Shown: positions 44,219 to 52,747, counted from the first letter of the stretch. The stretch is DNA of 64,000 nt from JAZMZS01 sp045120955 (GCA_045120955.1 JBGVFH010000085.1:1-64000), one strand, 5' to 3'. Made by a program: numbers and translations. Notes: generated by a model from the sequence alone, not told the origin.

Positions 44219-44881
44219 TCAATTTATCTTTTTTTGAAGTGAGAGCGAAAACAAATTAGGTATTTTGCCGTTAAGCTCCTCATACAGTCTATCACAAACC
44301 GATGTCATCACAACAGGGAGCGACATTAGAGAAGATACTTGCTTTGCATACCCGAGTGACTCAAGAACATCCTCGGCTGTGGTAGACTCGCCGAGATTTG
44401 AGTTGTTGACGATACCGGTAAATCTCAGTCCCATCGCACATTCGATCTCTCTGAGCACCTCCACGGTCGATGTTGCATCCTGTGTAAGAGGTCTGTAGCA
44501 GTTTATGACTGCAAGCACCTCGTAGTTGTTCTCCTCGAGTATTTTCGGGGTGAGTCTGCCGAGAGCCAAAGCCCCTCTGTCATCTCCTCCGATATCAAGC
44601 ACAGCCATCGTGTCTGTGTCATCGGTCAGCGAATATATCTCTGCAGGAAGAGCGGGGATGTCTATGTTCGTTGATGCATATTCGGAGCATACGAGCTTTA
44701 TGTTTGCTGCCGCAAGCTCCTCGCGGCTGTCTTTGGTGCGGAAATACGGGTTTACTATATCGAGGTCTGCTATGCATACTCTGTCATGCGACTTTTTAAT
44801 ATCAAATGCCATATTGACGGCGATATTCGTTTTTCCGCTTCCGTAATGACCGCAAAGGATCGTAATTCTCTTATAATTCAT
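44219..44881 (-). CDS. P-loop ATPase of unknown role in the oxidoreductase operon
   Basis: 220 residues. GHYGSGKTNIAVNMA is a Walker A with an extra Ser-Gly, CIADLDIVNPYFRT resembles the Walker A-prime/B region of ParA/MinD-like (SIMIBI) ATPases, and VLDIGGDDRGA follows. No membrane segment. It lies between the HTH-cupin-ligase (14 bases upstream) and the ferredoxin subunit. It might help cofactor or Fe-S assembly of the oxidoreductase or act as a regulator; nothing in the sequence decides this. Confidence 0.7.
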   Translation of the reverse strand: MNYKRITILCGHYGSGKTNIAVNMAFDIKKSHDRVCIADLDIVNPYFRTKDSREELAAANIKLVCSEYASTNIDIPALPAEIYSLTDDTDTMAVLDIGGDDRGALALGRLTPKILEENNYEVLAVINCYRPLTQDATSTVEVLREIECAMGLRFTGIVNNSNLGESTTAEDVLESLGYAKQVSSLMSLPVVMTSVCDRLYEELNGKIPNLFSLSLQKKIN

Positions 44882-44895
44882 TTTTTCCTCAAAAA

Positions 44896-47184
44896 TCAAA
44901 GCTTGTTACGCTGTATCTTTCCGCTTGTTGTTTTCGGAAGCTCATCTCTGAAAACAACTATTCTCGGATATTTGTAAGGAGCGGTCCTTTGCTTTACGTA
45001 CTTCTGAATTTCTTTTTTCAGCTCTTCCGTAGGCTCGGTGCCTTTGACAAGCACGATGCTTGCCTTTACTACCTGTCCTCTTACTTCATCCGGCTCAGCG
45101 CTTACGCCGCATTCGAGAATATATGGAAGCTCCATGATAACGCTCTCGATCTCAAACGGTCCGATACGGTAGCCCGAGGACTTGATAACGTCGTCAACTC
45201 TGCCGACATACCAATAAAAGCCGTCCTCGTCACGCCATGCCGTGTCACCCGTGTGATAATAACCGTCGCGCCATGTTTCAGCTGTTTTCTCGGGGTCTCC
45301 GTAGTATTCGGTTGCGAGTCCGCAAGGATGGCCGTCCTTTATCTTTATGACGATCTCTCCTGTTTCACCCGTGGGTACTGAGTTTCCGTCTGCGTCTATT
45401 ATGTCAACATCATAGATAGGCGCAGGCTTGCCCATTGAACCGATCTTGTGAGGCGCACCTGTCATGTTTCCGATTATCATCGTGCTCTCCGTCTGACCGA
45501 AGCCTTCAAGTATCTGAAGACCGGTTGATTTCTCAAACTGACGGTATACCTCGGGATTGAGCGCTTCTCCCGCTGTTGTCATATGCTTTACGGAGGAGAA
45601 ATTATATTTTGAGATATCCTGCTTTATCATCATGCGCAGCATTGTAGGAGGTGCGCAGAAGGTGGTGATATTGTATTTTTCGAACATGGGAAGGATATCC
45701 TCTGCATCGAAACGGTCAAAGTCATATACAAATGTTGCCGCCTCGCACAGCCATTGACCGTAAAGCTTTCCCCACATTGCCTTTGCCCAACCGGTATCCG
45801 AGATCGTAAAGTGCAGTCCGTCCGGATCGACATTGTGCCAGTATTTTGCTGTATGGAAATGTCCGAGAGGATATTTGTGGTTGTGAGCCGCAATCTTCGG
45901 ATAACCGCTTGTGCCCGATGTAAAGTACATGAGCATAAGATCATCACCCGAGGGGCTGTCCTCTGTGCGGTAAAAGTGTGTGCTGTAGAGAGGATATTCT
46001 TCGTCAAAGCTGCGCCAACCTTCTCGTGAGCCGTTTACGATGAGCTTGTGGACGAGGGTAGGGCAGTTTTTGGCTGCGATATCTACCTGTTCTGCGGTAT
46101 TATCATCCGAGGTGCAAACGATAGCGGATACTCCCGCTTTATTAAAGCGATATTCAAAGTCATGCTCCTGCAGCTGATTTGTTGCGGGTATGGCAATAGC
46201 TCCGAGCTTGTTGAGCGCTATCATTGAGAACCAGAACTGATAGTGACGCTTGAGAACGAGCATTACTCTGTCACCCTTTTTGATGCCGAGAGACTTGAAG
46301 TAGTTTGCACACTGAGCGGAGTATTTCTTTATATCCTTGAAGGTAAAGCGGCGCTCGGTCTTGTCTTTTGAAATGTGAAGCATCGCAAGTTTGTCGGGAT
46401 TTTTATCCGCTAAGGCATCAACAAGATCAAAGGCAAAATTAAAATTGTCTGTGTTTTTAAATTTAATAGACGTGGGTGTTCCGTTTTCGTCTTTTTCAAT
46501 GTCGATATACTGCTTGTAAATGCGTTGTTCGTTGTCTGTGCGGACAGCGGTTTTGCCTGTGCGGAACTGAATGTTCTCAAGCTCGGGGATAGGAGCGCCT
46601 GTCGGATTGAGAACTATGGCATAAAAGAGACAATCTGTGCCGTCGACGGCTATCATTCCGTGAGGCATCGAGCTGTCATAGTAAATACTGTCTCCGGGAC
46701 CCAGAACTTCTTTGTGCTCTCCTATTTGTACCTTTAGCTTACCCTCAAGGATGATATCACACTCTTGACCCTCGTGAGTTGTAAGCTCAATGTCTCTGTG
46801 CTGTGCTTCTTCGCTGTAGACAGAGCGAACATAGAGCGGCTCTGCTATTCTGTTGAGAAAAGAGGGAGCAAGGTTGTAGTATGTCATGCCGTGTGCCTGC
46901 TCTATCCTCTGTCCCTCGCCGCTTCTTGTTACGGTATAGGATTTCAGCTTGGGGCTGTATCCCTCGATGATATCGGTTACATCAACGTTAAATGCAAGGG
47001 CACAGCGGTAGATAAACGCAAAGTTAAGATCGCACTTGCCCTGCTCGGCAGCAACATATTCTTCGGTAGTGATGGCGGTTTTCTTTGCCATTTCCTCTAC
47101 GCTGAGCCCCTCTATTTCGCGGAGCTCTCTGATACGCCCTGCCATTTCCTTGATCTTAAAATCAAGACCGGTTATCTTTTCCAT
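44896..47184 (-). CDS. HTH-cupin-acyl-CoA synthetase fusion, Val unit
   Basis: 762 residues. An XRE helix-turn-helix at about 13-70 (IRELREIEGLSVEEMAKKT), a cupin at about 115-190 (HEGQECDIILEGKLKVQIG, PHGMIAVDG) and an AMP-forming acyl-CoA ligase at about 240-762. Ligase motifs: YFTSGTSGYPKIAAH, GFGQTEST, YHTGDTAW, GRVDDVIKSSGYRIGPFEIE and PKTTSGKIQRNKL with the catalytic Lys; they resemble ACSM-type short/medium-chain ligases. ATG 47184 follows AAAGGAG. A Val-specifier T-box precedes it and VOR plus ilvE follow, so isobutyrate is the probable substrate. The HTH could bind DNA or sense the ligand through the cupin. Confidence 0.85.
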   Translation of the reverse strand: MEKITGLDFKIKEMAGRIRELREIEGLSVEEMAKKTAITTEEYVAAEQGKCDLNFAFIYRCALAFNVDVTDIIEGYSPKLKSYTVTRSGEGQRIEQAHGMTYYNLAPSFLNRIAEPLYVRSVYSEEAQHRDIELTTHEGQECDIILEGKLKVQIGEHKEVLGPGDSIYYDSSMPHGMIAVDGTDCLFYAIVLNPTGAPIPELENIQFRTGKTAVRTDNEQRIYKQYIDIEKDENGTPTSIKFKNTDNFNFAFDLVDALADKNPDKLAMLHISKDKTERRFTFKDIKKYSAQCANYFKSLGIKKGDRVMLVLKRHYQFWFSMIALNKLGAIAIPATNQLQEHDFEYRFNKAGVSAIVCTSDDNTAEQVDIAAKNCPTLVHKLIVNGSREGWRSFDEEYPLYSTHFYRTEDSPSGDDLMLMYFTSGTSGYPKIAAHNHKYPLGHFHTAKYWHNVDPDGLHFTISDTGWAKAMWGKLYGQWLCEAATFVYDFDRFDAEDILPMFEKYNITTFCAPPTMLRMMIKQDISKYNFSSVKHMTTAGEALNPEVYRQFEKSTGLQILEGFGQTESTMIIGNMTGAPHKIGSMGKPAPIYDVDIIDADGNSVPTGETGEIVIKIKDGHPCGLATEYYGDPEKTAETWRDGYYHTGDTAWRDEDGFYWYVGRVDDVIKSSGYRIGPFEIESVIMELPYILECGVSAEPDEVRGQVVKASIVLVKGTEPTEELKKEIQKYVKQRTAPYKYPRIVVFRDELPKTTSGKIQRNKL

Positions 47185-47487
47185 ATTTATACTCCTTTTC
47201 GGGACGAAAAACGCTCGTCCCAAAGCTAAAATACTTTGAGACGAGCGATGCAAACTACATACCCGCGGTACCACTCAAATTGCGACAAAGTATCGCCACT
47301 CTTGGAATCCGACAATTCCTATGCTTTTACGCAGCAATCACGGAGAGGTTCTACTAACCCTGCGGTGTTCTTCCTCTCGGCTCAGAAGCTACAAACATTC
47401 GGTATTGAATGATGACTTTCACCATGTATCATCTCTCTGTCAAAACAACGACCGTATGCACTCTTCGTCAGCGCCTTTATATTTGAC
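47185..47487 (-). promoter_or_regulatory. T-box leader, Val specifier (unit 2)
   Basis: Minus strand. GACGAAGAGTGC opens stem I and CAGAGAGATGAT and GGTGAAAG follow. The specifier is read as GUA at 47392-47390, in GTA-G-CTTCTGAGCC. The T-box AGTGGTACCGCG (47275-47264) is canonical. The terminator, 47206-47247, pairs CGCTCGTC-x-CAAAG with CTTTGGGACGAGCG and ends in T5. It controls the ligase, ATPase, oxidoreductase and ilvE. Confidence 0.88.
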
Positions 47488-47493
47488 TCAATT

Positions 47494-47523
47494 ATTTTAT
47501 CATAGCTGTTAGGTATTTGTCAA
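47494..47523 (-). promoter_or_regulatory. Sigma-A promoter of the Val T-box operon
   Basis: On the minus strand TTGACA (47523-47518), an 18-base spacer and TAAAAT (47499-47494). A second TTGACA lies ~35 bases further upstream without a good -10 box. Confidence 0.75.
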
Positions 47524-47587
47524 GATATTTGGTTTAAAAAAATCATATTTTGTCAAGATGCTCTTATAAATAATAGGATGAAATAAT

Positions 47588-47625
47588 ATATTAAAGCTTG
47601 CCGCTGGTCGGGCAAGCTTTAATAT
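47588..47625 (-). terminator. Terminator after the Ile-unit ligase
   Basis: TTAAAGCTTGCC at 47591-47602 pairs with GGCAAGCTTTAA at 47611-47622. U-rich sequence lies on both sides, so it could work in both directions. Confidence 0.7.
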
Positions 47626-47630
47626 TTTTA

Positions 47631-49898
47631 TCAGAGCTTGTTGCGCTGTATCTTTCCGCTGATAGTTTTGGGAAGCTCATCTCTAAACTCCACTATTCTC
47701 GGATATTTGTAAGGAGCTGTGTGCTTCTTTACGTAATTCTGGATTTCTTTTTTCAGTTCATCTGTAGGCTCTGTTCCTTTGACGAGCACTATGCTTGCTT
47801 TTACTACCTGACCTCTTACTTCGTCGGGTGCAGCACTCACGCCGCACTCAAGAACGTAGGGAAGCTCCATGATAACGCTCTCTATCTCAAACGGTCCGAT
47901 GCGGTAGCCCGATGATTTGATAACGTCGTCAACTCTGCCGACATACCAATAATAGCCGTCCTCGTCACGCCATGCGGTATCTCCCGTGTGGTAATAACCG
48001 TCATGCCATACCTCGTCGGTCTTTGCCTTGTCTCTGTAATAACCGGCAAACAGACCGCACGGAACTTTTTCGCTTGTCTTGACAACGATCTCGCCCGTCT
48101 CTCCTACGCCTACGCTGTTTCCGTCGGGATCGAGAATGTCAACATCATACAGCGGAACGGGCTTACCCATTGAACCGAGCTTGTGAGAAGAGCCGAGGAG
48201 ATTTGCAATAACGAGAGTAAGCTCCGTCTGACCGAAGCCCTCGTATATCTGAAGTCCTGTAGCCTTCTCGAACTGACGGTATACCTCGGGGTTGAGTGCT
48301 TCTCCCGCTGTTGTCATGTGCTTGATAGAGGATAGATCGTACTTTGAAATATCCTGCTTTATCATCATGCGCAGCATCGTGGGAGGTGCACAGAAGGTCG
48401 TGATATTGTACTTTTTGAACATGGGCAGTATCTCTGCCGCATCAAAACGGTCGAAGTCATATGTGAAAATTGCGCCCTCGCAAAGCCACTGACCGTAGAG
48501 CTTGCCCCAGAGAGCCTTGCCCCAGCCTGTTTCAGAGATGGTAAAGTGCAGTCCGTCCTCTTCGACACCGTGCCAATATTTTGCGGTGAGGTAGTGACCG
48601 AGCGCATACTTATAGTTGTGTGCGGCGATCTTGGGATATCCTGTCGTACCGGAGGTGAAGAACATGAGCATCAGATCTTTTCCGCACGCCGTGTCCTCGT
48701 TGCGGTAATAATGTGCGCTGTAGAGCGGGTATTCTTCGTCAAAATTGTGCCATCCCTCTTTTTCACCGCCTACAAGGATCTTTGTTGTAAGGGAAGGGCA
48801 TTCCTTTGCTGCAATGTCGACCTGATTTGCAACGTCGCCGTCAGCGGTACATACGATAGCGGATACCTCAGCTGCCTTGAAGCGGTAATCGAAATCGTGC
48901 GCCTGCAAAAGATTTGTTGCAGGGATAGCAATAGCACCGAGCTTATGAAGCGCAAGTATCGAGAACCAGAACTGATAGTGACGCTTGAGAACGAGCATTA
49001 CTCTGTCGCCCTTTTTGATACCGAGAGATTTGAAGTAGTTTGCGCATTGTGCAGATGCTCTCTTCATATCGTTGAAGGTAAAGCGGCGCTCGTTTTTGTG
49101 CTTGTCGATGTGTATCATCGCAAGCTTTTCGGGGTCTTTCTTTGCTATAGCATCGACCGTGTCGAAGGCAAAGTTGTATTTGTCTTCATCAATAAAGTCG
49201 ATACTCTCAAGAAATCCGTTTTCGTCCTCAACCGTTTTTATAAACTTGGAGGCTTCGTATGTCTTGTCGCTTGTGTGAGCTTTTACAAGAGACTTGCGCA
49301 TTATGGGCTCTGTGATGTTCTCGCCGGGGAGAACGATGGCGACGAAGGTGCAGTCTCTGCCGTCAACGGCTATCATTCCGTGAGGTGTCGAGCTGTTATA
49401 GTATATGCTGTCTCCTTCCTCAAGGATCTCTGTATTGTCTCCTATCTGTACCTTTAGCTTTCCGTTTAGTATAAAGTCAAACTCCTGACCTGAGTGCCTT
49501 GAAAGATGTATGGGCTTGTTCTGGAGCTCATAGTCGTATGTGTATTTTACAAAGTACGGCTCTGCAATCTTTTTTCTGAACATCGGAGCAAGGTTCTGGA
49601 TCTCAATTCCATCCTCTTTTGCCGTCTGCTGTCCCTTTCCTTTTCTTGTTACGGTGTAAGAAGAAAGGTTTGCGCTCTGACCTTCGAGAAGGTCAGATAT
49701 GCCTATGCCGAAGGCAAGACAGCATTTGTGTATAAATGTGAAGGGGAAGTCTAACACTCCCGCCTCGTATTGGTTGTACTCTTCAACAGAAACCTCGGTC
49801 TTTTCTGCCATATCAGCGACACTGATACCGGATATCTCCCGCATCTCCTTTATACGAAGAGCGACCTCTTGCAATTTTTCGCTTGACACTGTTGCCAT
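47631..49898 (-). CDS. HTH-cupin-acyl-CoA synthetase fusion, Ile unit
   Basis: 755 residues. Same layout as the Val-unit paralog: XRE HTH at about 11-65 (IKEMREISGISVADMAEKT), cupin at about 108-185 (HSGQEFDFILNGKLKVQIG, PHGMIAVDG) and ligase at about 235-755 (FFTSGTTGYPKIAAH, GFGQTELT, GRVDDVIKSSGYRIGP, PKTISGKIQRNKL). Large parts of the ligase domain are identical to the paralog, whereas the HTH and cupin differ more. RBS GGAGG before the ATG. Monocistronic behind an Ile-specifier T-box, so 2-methylbutyrate is the likely substrate. It has to share the VOR and IlvE of the Val operon. Confidence 0.85.
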   Translation of the reverse strand: MATVSSEKLQEVALRIKEMREISGISVADMAEKTEVSVEEYNQYEAGVLDFPFTFIHKCCLAFGIGISDLLEGQSANLSSYTVTRKGKGQQTAKEDGIEIQNLAPMFRKKIAEPYFVKYTYDYELQNKPIHLSRHSGQEFDFILNGKLKVQIGDNTEILEEGDSIYYNSSTPHGMIAVDGRDCTFVAIVLPGENITEPIMRKSLVKAHTSDKTYEASKFIKTVEDENGFLESIDFIDEDKYNFAFDTVDAIAKKDPEKLAMIHIDKHKNERRFTFNDMKRASAQCANYFKSLGIKKGDRVMLVLKRHYQFWFSILALHKLGAIAIPATNLLQAHDFDYRFKAAEVSAIVCTADGDVANQVDIAAKECPSLTTKILVGGEKEGWHNFDEEYPLYSAHYYRNEDTACGKDLMLMFFTSGTTGYPKIAAHNYKYALGHYLTAKYWHGVEEDGLHFTISETGWGKALWGKLYGQWLCEGAIFTYDFDRFDAAEILPMFKKYNITTFCAPPTMLRMMIKQDISKYDLSSIKHMTTAGEALNPEVYRQFEKATGLQIYEGFGQTELTLVIANLLGSSHKLGSMGKPVPLYDVDILDPDGNSVGVGETGEIVVKTSEKVPCGLFAGYYRDKAKTDEVWHDGYYHTGDTAWRDEDGYYWYVGRVDDVIKSSGYRIGPFEIESVIMELPYVLECGVSAAPDEVRGQVVKASIVLVKGTEPTDELKKEIQNYVKKHTAPYKYPRIVEFRDELPKTISGKIQRNKL

Positions 49899-50215
49899 GG
49901 TTTTCCTCCTATGTATTGTTTATAAAATATTTGCTTTATAAAAACAAAAAACACCCGTCTCAAAACTTTGAGACGGGTGATAATCATCCGCGGTACCACT
50001 CAAATTGCGATATGTTCTATCGCCACTCTCGGAATCCGACAATTCCTATGCTTTTACGCAGCAATAACGGGAAGCGCCTACTCGATACTGTCTTTCGGAC
50101 CTCCGGCTCGGAAGTGATGGGTCACTCTGATATGCTTCTGTCAGCTTGCACCAAACGCCGACTCTCTGTAAGAGGCAAGATCAAAACCGTCTTCGTCACA
50201 GCCTTTGTATATTTT
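49899..50215 (-). promoter_or_regulatory. T-box leader, Ile specifier (unit 3)
   Basis: Minus strand. GACGAAGACGG, ACAGAGAGTCGGCG and TTTGGTGCAAGC mark stem I. The specifier is read as AUC at 50118-50116, in ATC-A-CTTCCGAGCC. The T-box AGTGGTACCGCG (50000-49989) is canonical. The terminator at 49945-49979 pairs CACCCGTCTCAAA with TTTGAGACGGGTG and ends in T6. Confidence 0.88.
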
Positions 50216-50221
50216 TTCACC

Positions 50222-50250
50222 ATTGTAGCACTTTGCTTTCGTTTTGTCAA
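50222..50250 (-). promoter_or_regulatory. Sigma-A promoter of the Ile T-box unit
   Basis: On the minus strand TTGACA (50250-50245), a 17-base spacer and TACAAT (50227-50222). Confidence 0.88.
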
Positions 50251-50297
50251 CACTTTTTTTGAAAAAACAGAGTCAAATATTTAAAATATTTATAACA

Positions 50298-51389
50298 TCA
50301 TCCTACGCCGAAAATTTTTATAAGTAAATAATAACAAAGACCGTAAAAGGCGCATACGGCGGTAAGGTCGTTTATCGTTGTGATAAGCGGCCCCGAGGCA
50401 ACGGCAGGATCGATCTTGATCTTTTTAAAGATAAGCGGAATACTGACTCCCATGATAGCCGAGATAAACATAGAAACAGCAAGCGACAGTGAAACTGATG
50501 CTGATGCGAACAGGGAAAATGTAAGTCCCGTATCCTTGATAAAGCAGAAATATGCCCCGAGCATAAAAAAGGAAAAAATCCCGAGCATGATACCGCTCAA
50601 AAGACCTATGCGCGCCTCCTTTGCTACGAGCTTTACGCAGTTTTGTTTTTTGCTGTTTGATATTTCTCTTATCGTAACGGCAAGAGACTGGGTGCCTGCG
50701 TTGCCCGCCATGCCAAGTATCAAAGACTGAAAGGCTATAACGGCGGTAAGCTCTTTTGCCACTTGTTCAAATAATCCTATAACCGTGGAGACAAACAAAC
50801 TCAAAAAAAGCAATACCGTGAGCCACGGTATTCTTTTTTTGATGCTTTGCATAACGCCCTCGCTTGCATCCTCATCTTCGGTAAGGGAAGCAAACTTTGC
50901 ATAATCATCCTCAAAGAGCTCCTCTGTCAGCTCTGCTATATCAGAAACTGTAAGCACGCCCAACAGCTCGTTTGTTGCATGGCTCAATATCGGGAGAGAC
51001 TCTACCGAATACTCCCGTATTTCGTTTATCCTCTCTTCGAGTATGTCTGTGTCATAAACAAACGGATAGGAGGTTTGTATGATGTTTGCAAGCGGAGTCT
51101 GCTTTCTTGCGATTATCAGCTTGTTGAGAGCTATGGCACCGCAAAAAACTCCGTTTTCGTCTGTTACGAAGATGGTTGAAATGCTGTCTTTGCTCTCGGC
51201 TTGCTTTATGAGAGAAGTCATAGCTTTCGAAACATCACAGGAGCTATCAATGCTTACAAAATTCGAGCTTATCAGGCTGCCGAATTCTACCTCTGAGTAC
51301 GAGCTGACAGTTCTTTCTTTTTCCGGTTGACAGCTTTCGGCAGATATCTTATTGTTGTTTTTATCGGCGAATTTTCGTATTTTGAGCAT
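50298..51389 (-). CDS. MgtE-like Mg2+ transporter without N-terminal MgtE_N domain
   Basis: 363 residues. A pair of CBS motifs at about 35-165 followed by five membrane segments with GMAGNAGTQSLAV and DPAVASGPLITTINDL, the MgtE channel signatures. The acidic helical MgtE_N domain that gates typical MgtE (about 450 residues) is missing, so regulation must rest on the CBS pair. RBS GAGGAG before the ATG. No M-box (Mg2+) riboswitch is evident in the 120 bases upstream. Confidence 0.85.
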   Translation of the reverse strand: MLKIRKFADKNNNKISAESCQPEKERTVSSYSEVEFGSLISSNFVSIDSSCDVSKAMTSLIKQAESKDSISTIFVTDENGVFCGAIALNKLIIARKQTPLANIIQTSYPFVYDTDILEERINEIREYSVESLPILSHATNELLGVLTVSDIAELTEELFEDDYAKFASLTEDEDASEGVMQSIKKRIPWLTVLLFLSLFVSTVIGLFEQVAKELTAVIAFQSLILGMAGNAGTQSLAVTIREISNSKKQNCVKLVAKEARIGLLSGIMLGIFSFFMLGAYFCFIKDTGLTFSLFASASVSLSLAVSMFISAIMGVSIPLIFKKIKIDPAVASGPLITTINDLTAVCAFYGLCYYLLIKIFGVG

Positions 51390-51508
51390 AACTATCTCCT
51401 CTCTGTGTTTTATATTATTTCAAAAAGGGCGCGCTTATATTCTATGCAGAAAAAAACGCATATAAAACAAGACCGTACGATGTAGGATGAAAAAACAGCT
51501 TTGTTTTT

Positions 51509-52747
51509 TTAAAACTTGAAATAGCAGGGGGAGCCGTTTTTGTATTTTATTTTTTTCTCTCCCGAAACGAGAGGAATAAGATAATCGATACATTCGTCGG
51601 TGACATAGTTTCCCTCTGCATTTATAAAATGCGGCGGAACCGTTCTTACGGCGTTTGCGATCTTTTGAATATCCTTTGAGCCGATAGACATTTTGCTGTT
51701 CTTGCCTCTTGATACGGTTATCATTCTGCCGCTTATTCCCGATACGGCTTTTTTTACTGCGGCTTGTCCTATGCGTACACCTTCATTTATGTCAGCCGCA
51801 GAGAGAATGTGGGCGGCACACCTTTGGGGAAGGGACAGCTCTACCGCTCTTGTTTTGCACCCGAATTTTTCCTTCACCGCAAGGGCAAGATAGCTGCCCG
51901 TTCCGGCAAGCTGCTTGTGACCGAAAACATCCTTTTCGTCTGTTTGTGTCGTTTCGGAAACGTATCTGCCGTCGGCTGTACGGATACCCTCGGATACGGC
52001 TACAACGATGTTGGGCTTTTGCTTGAATTTCGCCTCGATATCAGAATAAAACGAATCAAGACTGAAAGGATGCTCGGGCAGATATATCAGGTCGGGTGCA
52101 TCCCCTCCGTTTGCTTTTGCCAAAGCGGCAGAAGCTGTCAGCCATCCTGCGTCTCTTCCCATAACTTCAATTATCGTTACCGCCTTGATATCGTATACCG
52201 CACAGTCGAGCACTATCTCGGAACAAACCGTTCCCACGAATTTTGCTGCAGAACCAAAGCCCGGTGTGTGATCGGTTCCCGCAAGGTCATTGTCTATTGT
52301 TTTCGGCACGCCGATGACCCGCATTTCATAACCCTGTGATGCGGTATATTTTGAGAGCTTGGCAACTGTATCCATTGAGTCGTTTCCGCCGATATAAAAG
52401 AAATATCTGATATCGTATTTTTTAAACAGCGAGAGAATGTGAGCATACTCGTTCTCTGCATTTTCATCGGTGAGCTTCGGCAGCTTTTTTCGGCATGAGC
52501 CGAGCGCTGCCGCAGGCGTTGTCTCGAGCAACGAAAGCTTATGACTGTCATCCCACATATACGAAAGATCTGTCAATCTCTCCTCGCAAAAGCCGAGAAT
52601 ACCGTTTCTCATTCCGTAAAGAGTACCGATAACTCCGTCTTTGTGGGCTTTGTATGCACCTTTGATAACTCCTGCAAGTGTCGAGTTGATGGCGGCGGTC
52701 GGTCCACCTGACTGACCTACTATTGCATTTCCTTTTAAAAGATCCAT
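51509..52747 (-). CDS. pfp: 6-phosphofructokinase, pyrophosphate-dependent type
   Basis: 412 residues. Phosphorylates fructose 6-phosphate. The phosphoryl-donor motifs read GGNDS instead of the ATP-type GGDGS and PKTIDND instead of PGTIDND; the Lys in PKTID is characteristic of PPi enzymes. NAIVGQSGGPTAAINSTLAG is the N-terminus after the start. ATG 52747 follows GGAGG; an in-frame start at 52780 is outside the mRNA expected from the promoter. Donor use is inferred, not proven. Confidence 0.9.
   Translation of the reverse strand: MDLLKGNAIVGQSGGPTAAINSTLAGVIKGAYKAHKDGVIGTLYGMRNGILGFCEERLTDLSYMWDDSHKLSLLETTPAAALGSCRKKLPKLTDENAENEYAHILSLFKKYDIRYFFYIGGNDSMDTVAKLSKYTASQGYEMRVIGVPKTIDNDLAGTDHTPGFGSAAKFVGTVCSEIVLDCAVYDIKAVTIIEVMGRDAGWLTASAALAKANGGDAPDLIYLPEHPFSLDSFYSDIEAKFKQKPNIVVAVSEGIRTADGRYVSETTQTDEKDVFGHKQLAGTGSYLALAVKEKFGCKTRAVELSLPQRCAAHILSAADINEGVRIGQAAVKKAVSGISGRMITVSRGKNSKMSIGSKDIQKIANAVRTVPPHFINAEGNYVTDECIDYLIPLVSGEKKIKYKNGSPCYFKF

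Noticed and set aside
48546..49457. A 303-codon plus-strand frame opposite the Ile-unit ligase, with a similar one opposite the Val-unit ligase
   Set aside because: The similarity between the two only mirrors the paralogous genes on the other strand.
44896..49898. Assembly duplication explaining the two HTH-cupin-ligase genes
   Set aside because: The copies differ throughout the HTH, cupin, specifier stems and many ligase positions, so they are true paralogs.
51390..51508. Mg2+ riboswitch in front of the MgtE-like gene
   Set aside because: Only ~120 bases are available and no M-box landmarks are visible.
51491..51512. Terminator for the phosphofructokinase gene
   Set aside because: AAAACA/TGTTTT is only a six-pair AT-rich stem; not strong enough to list.
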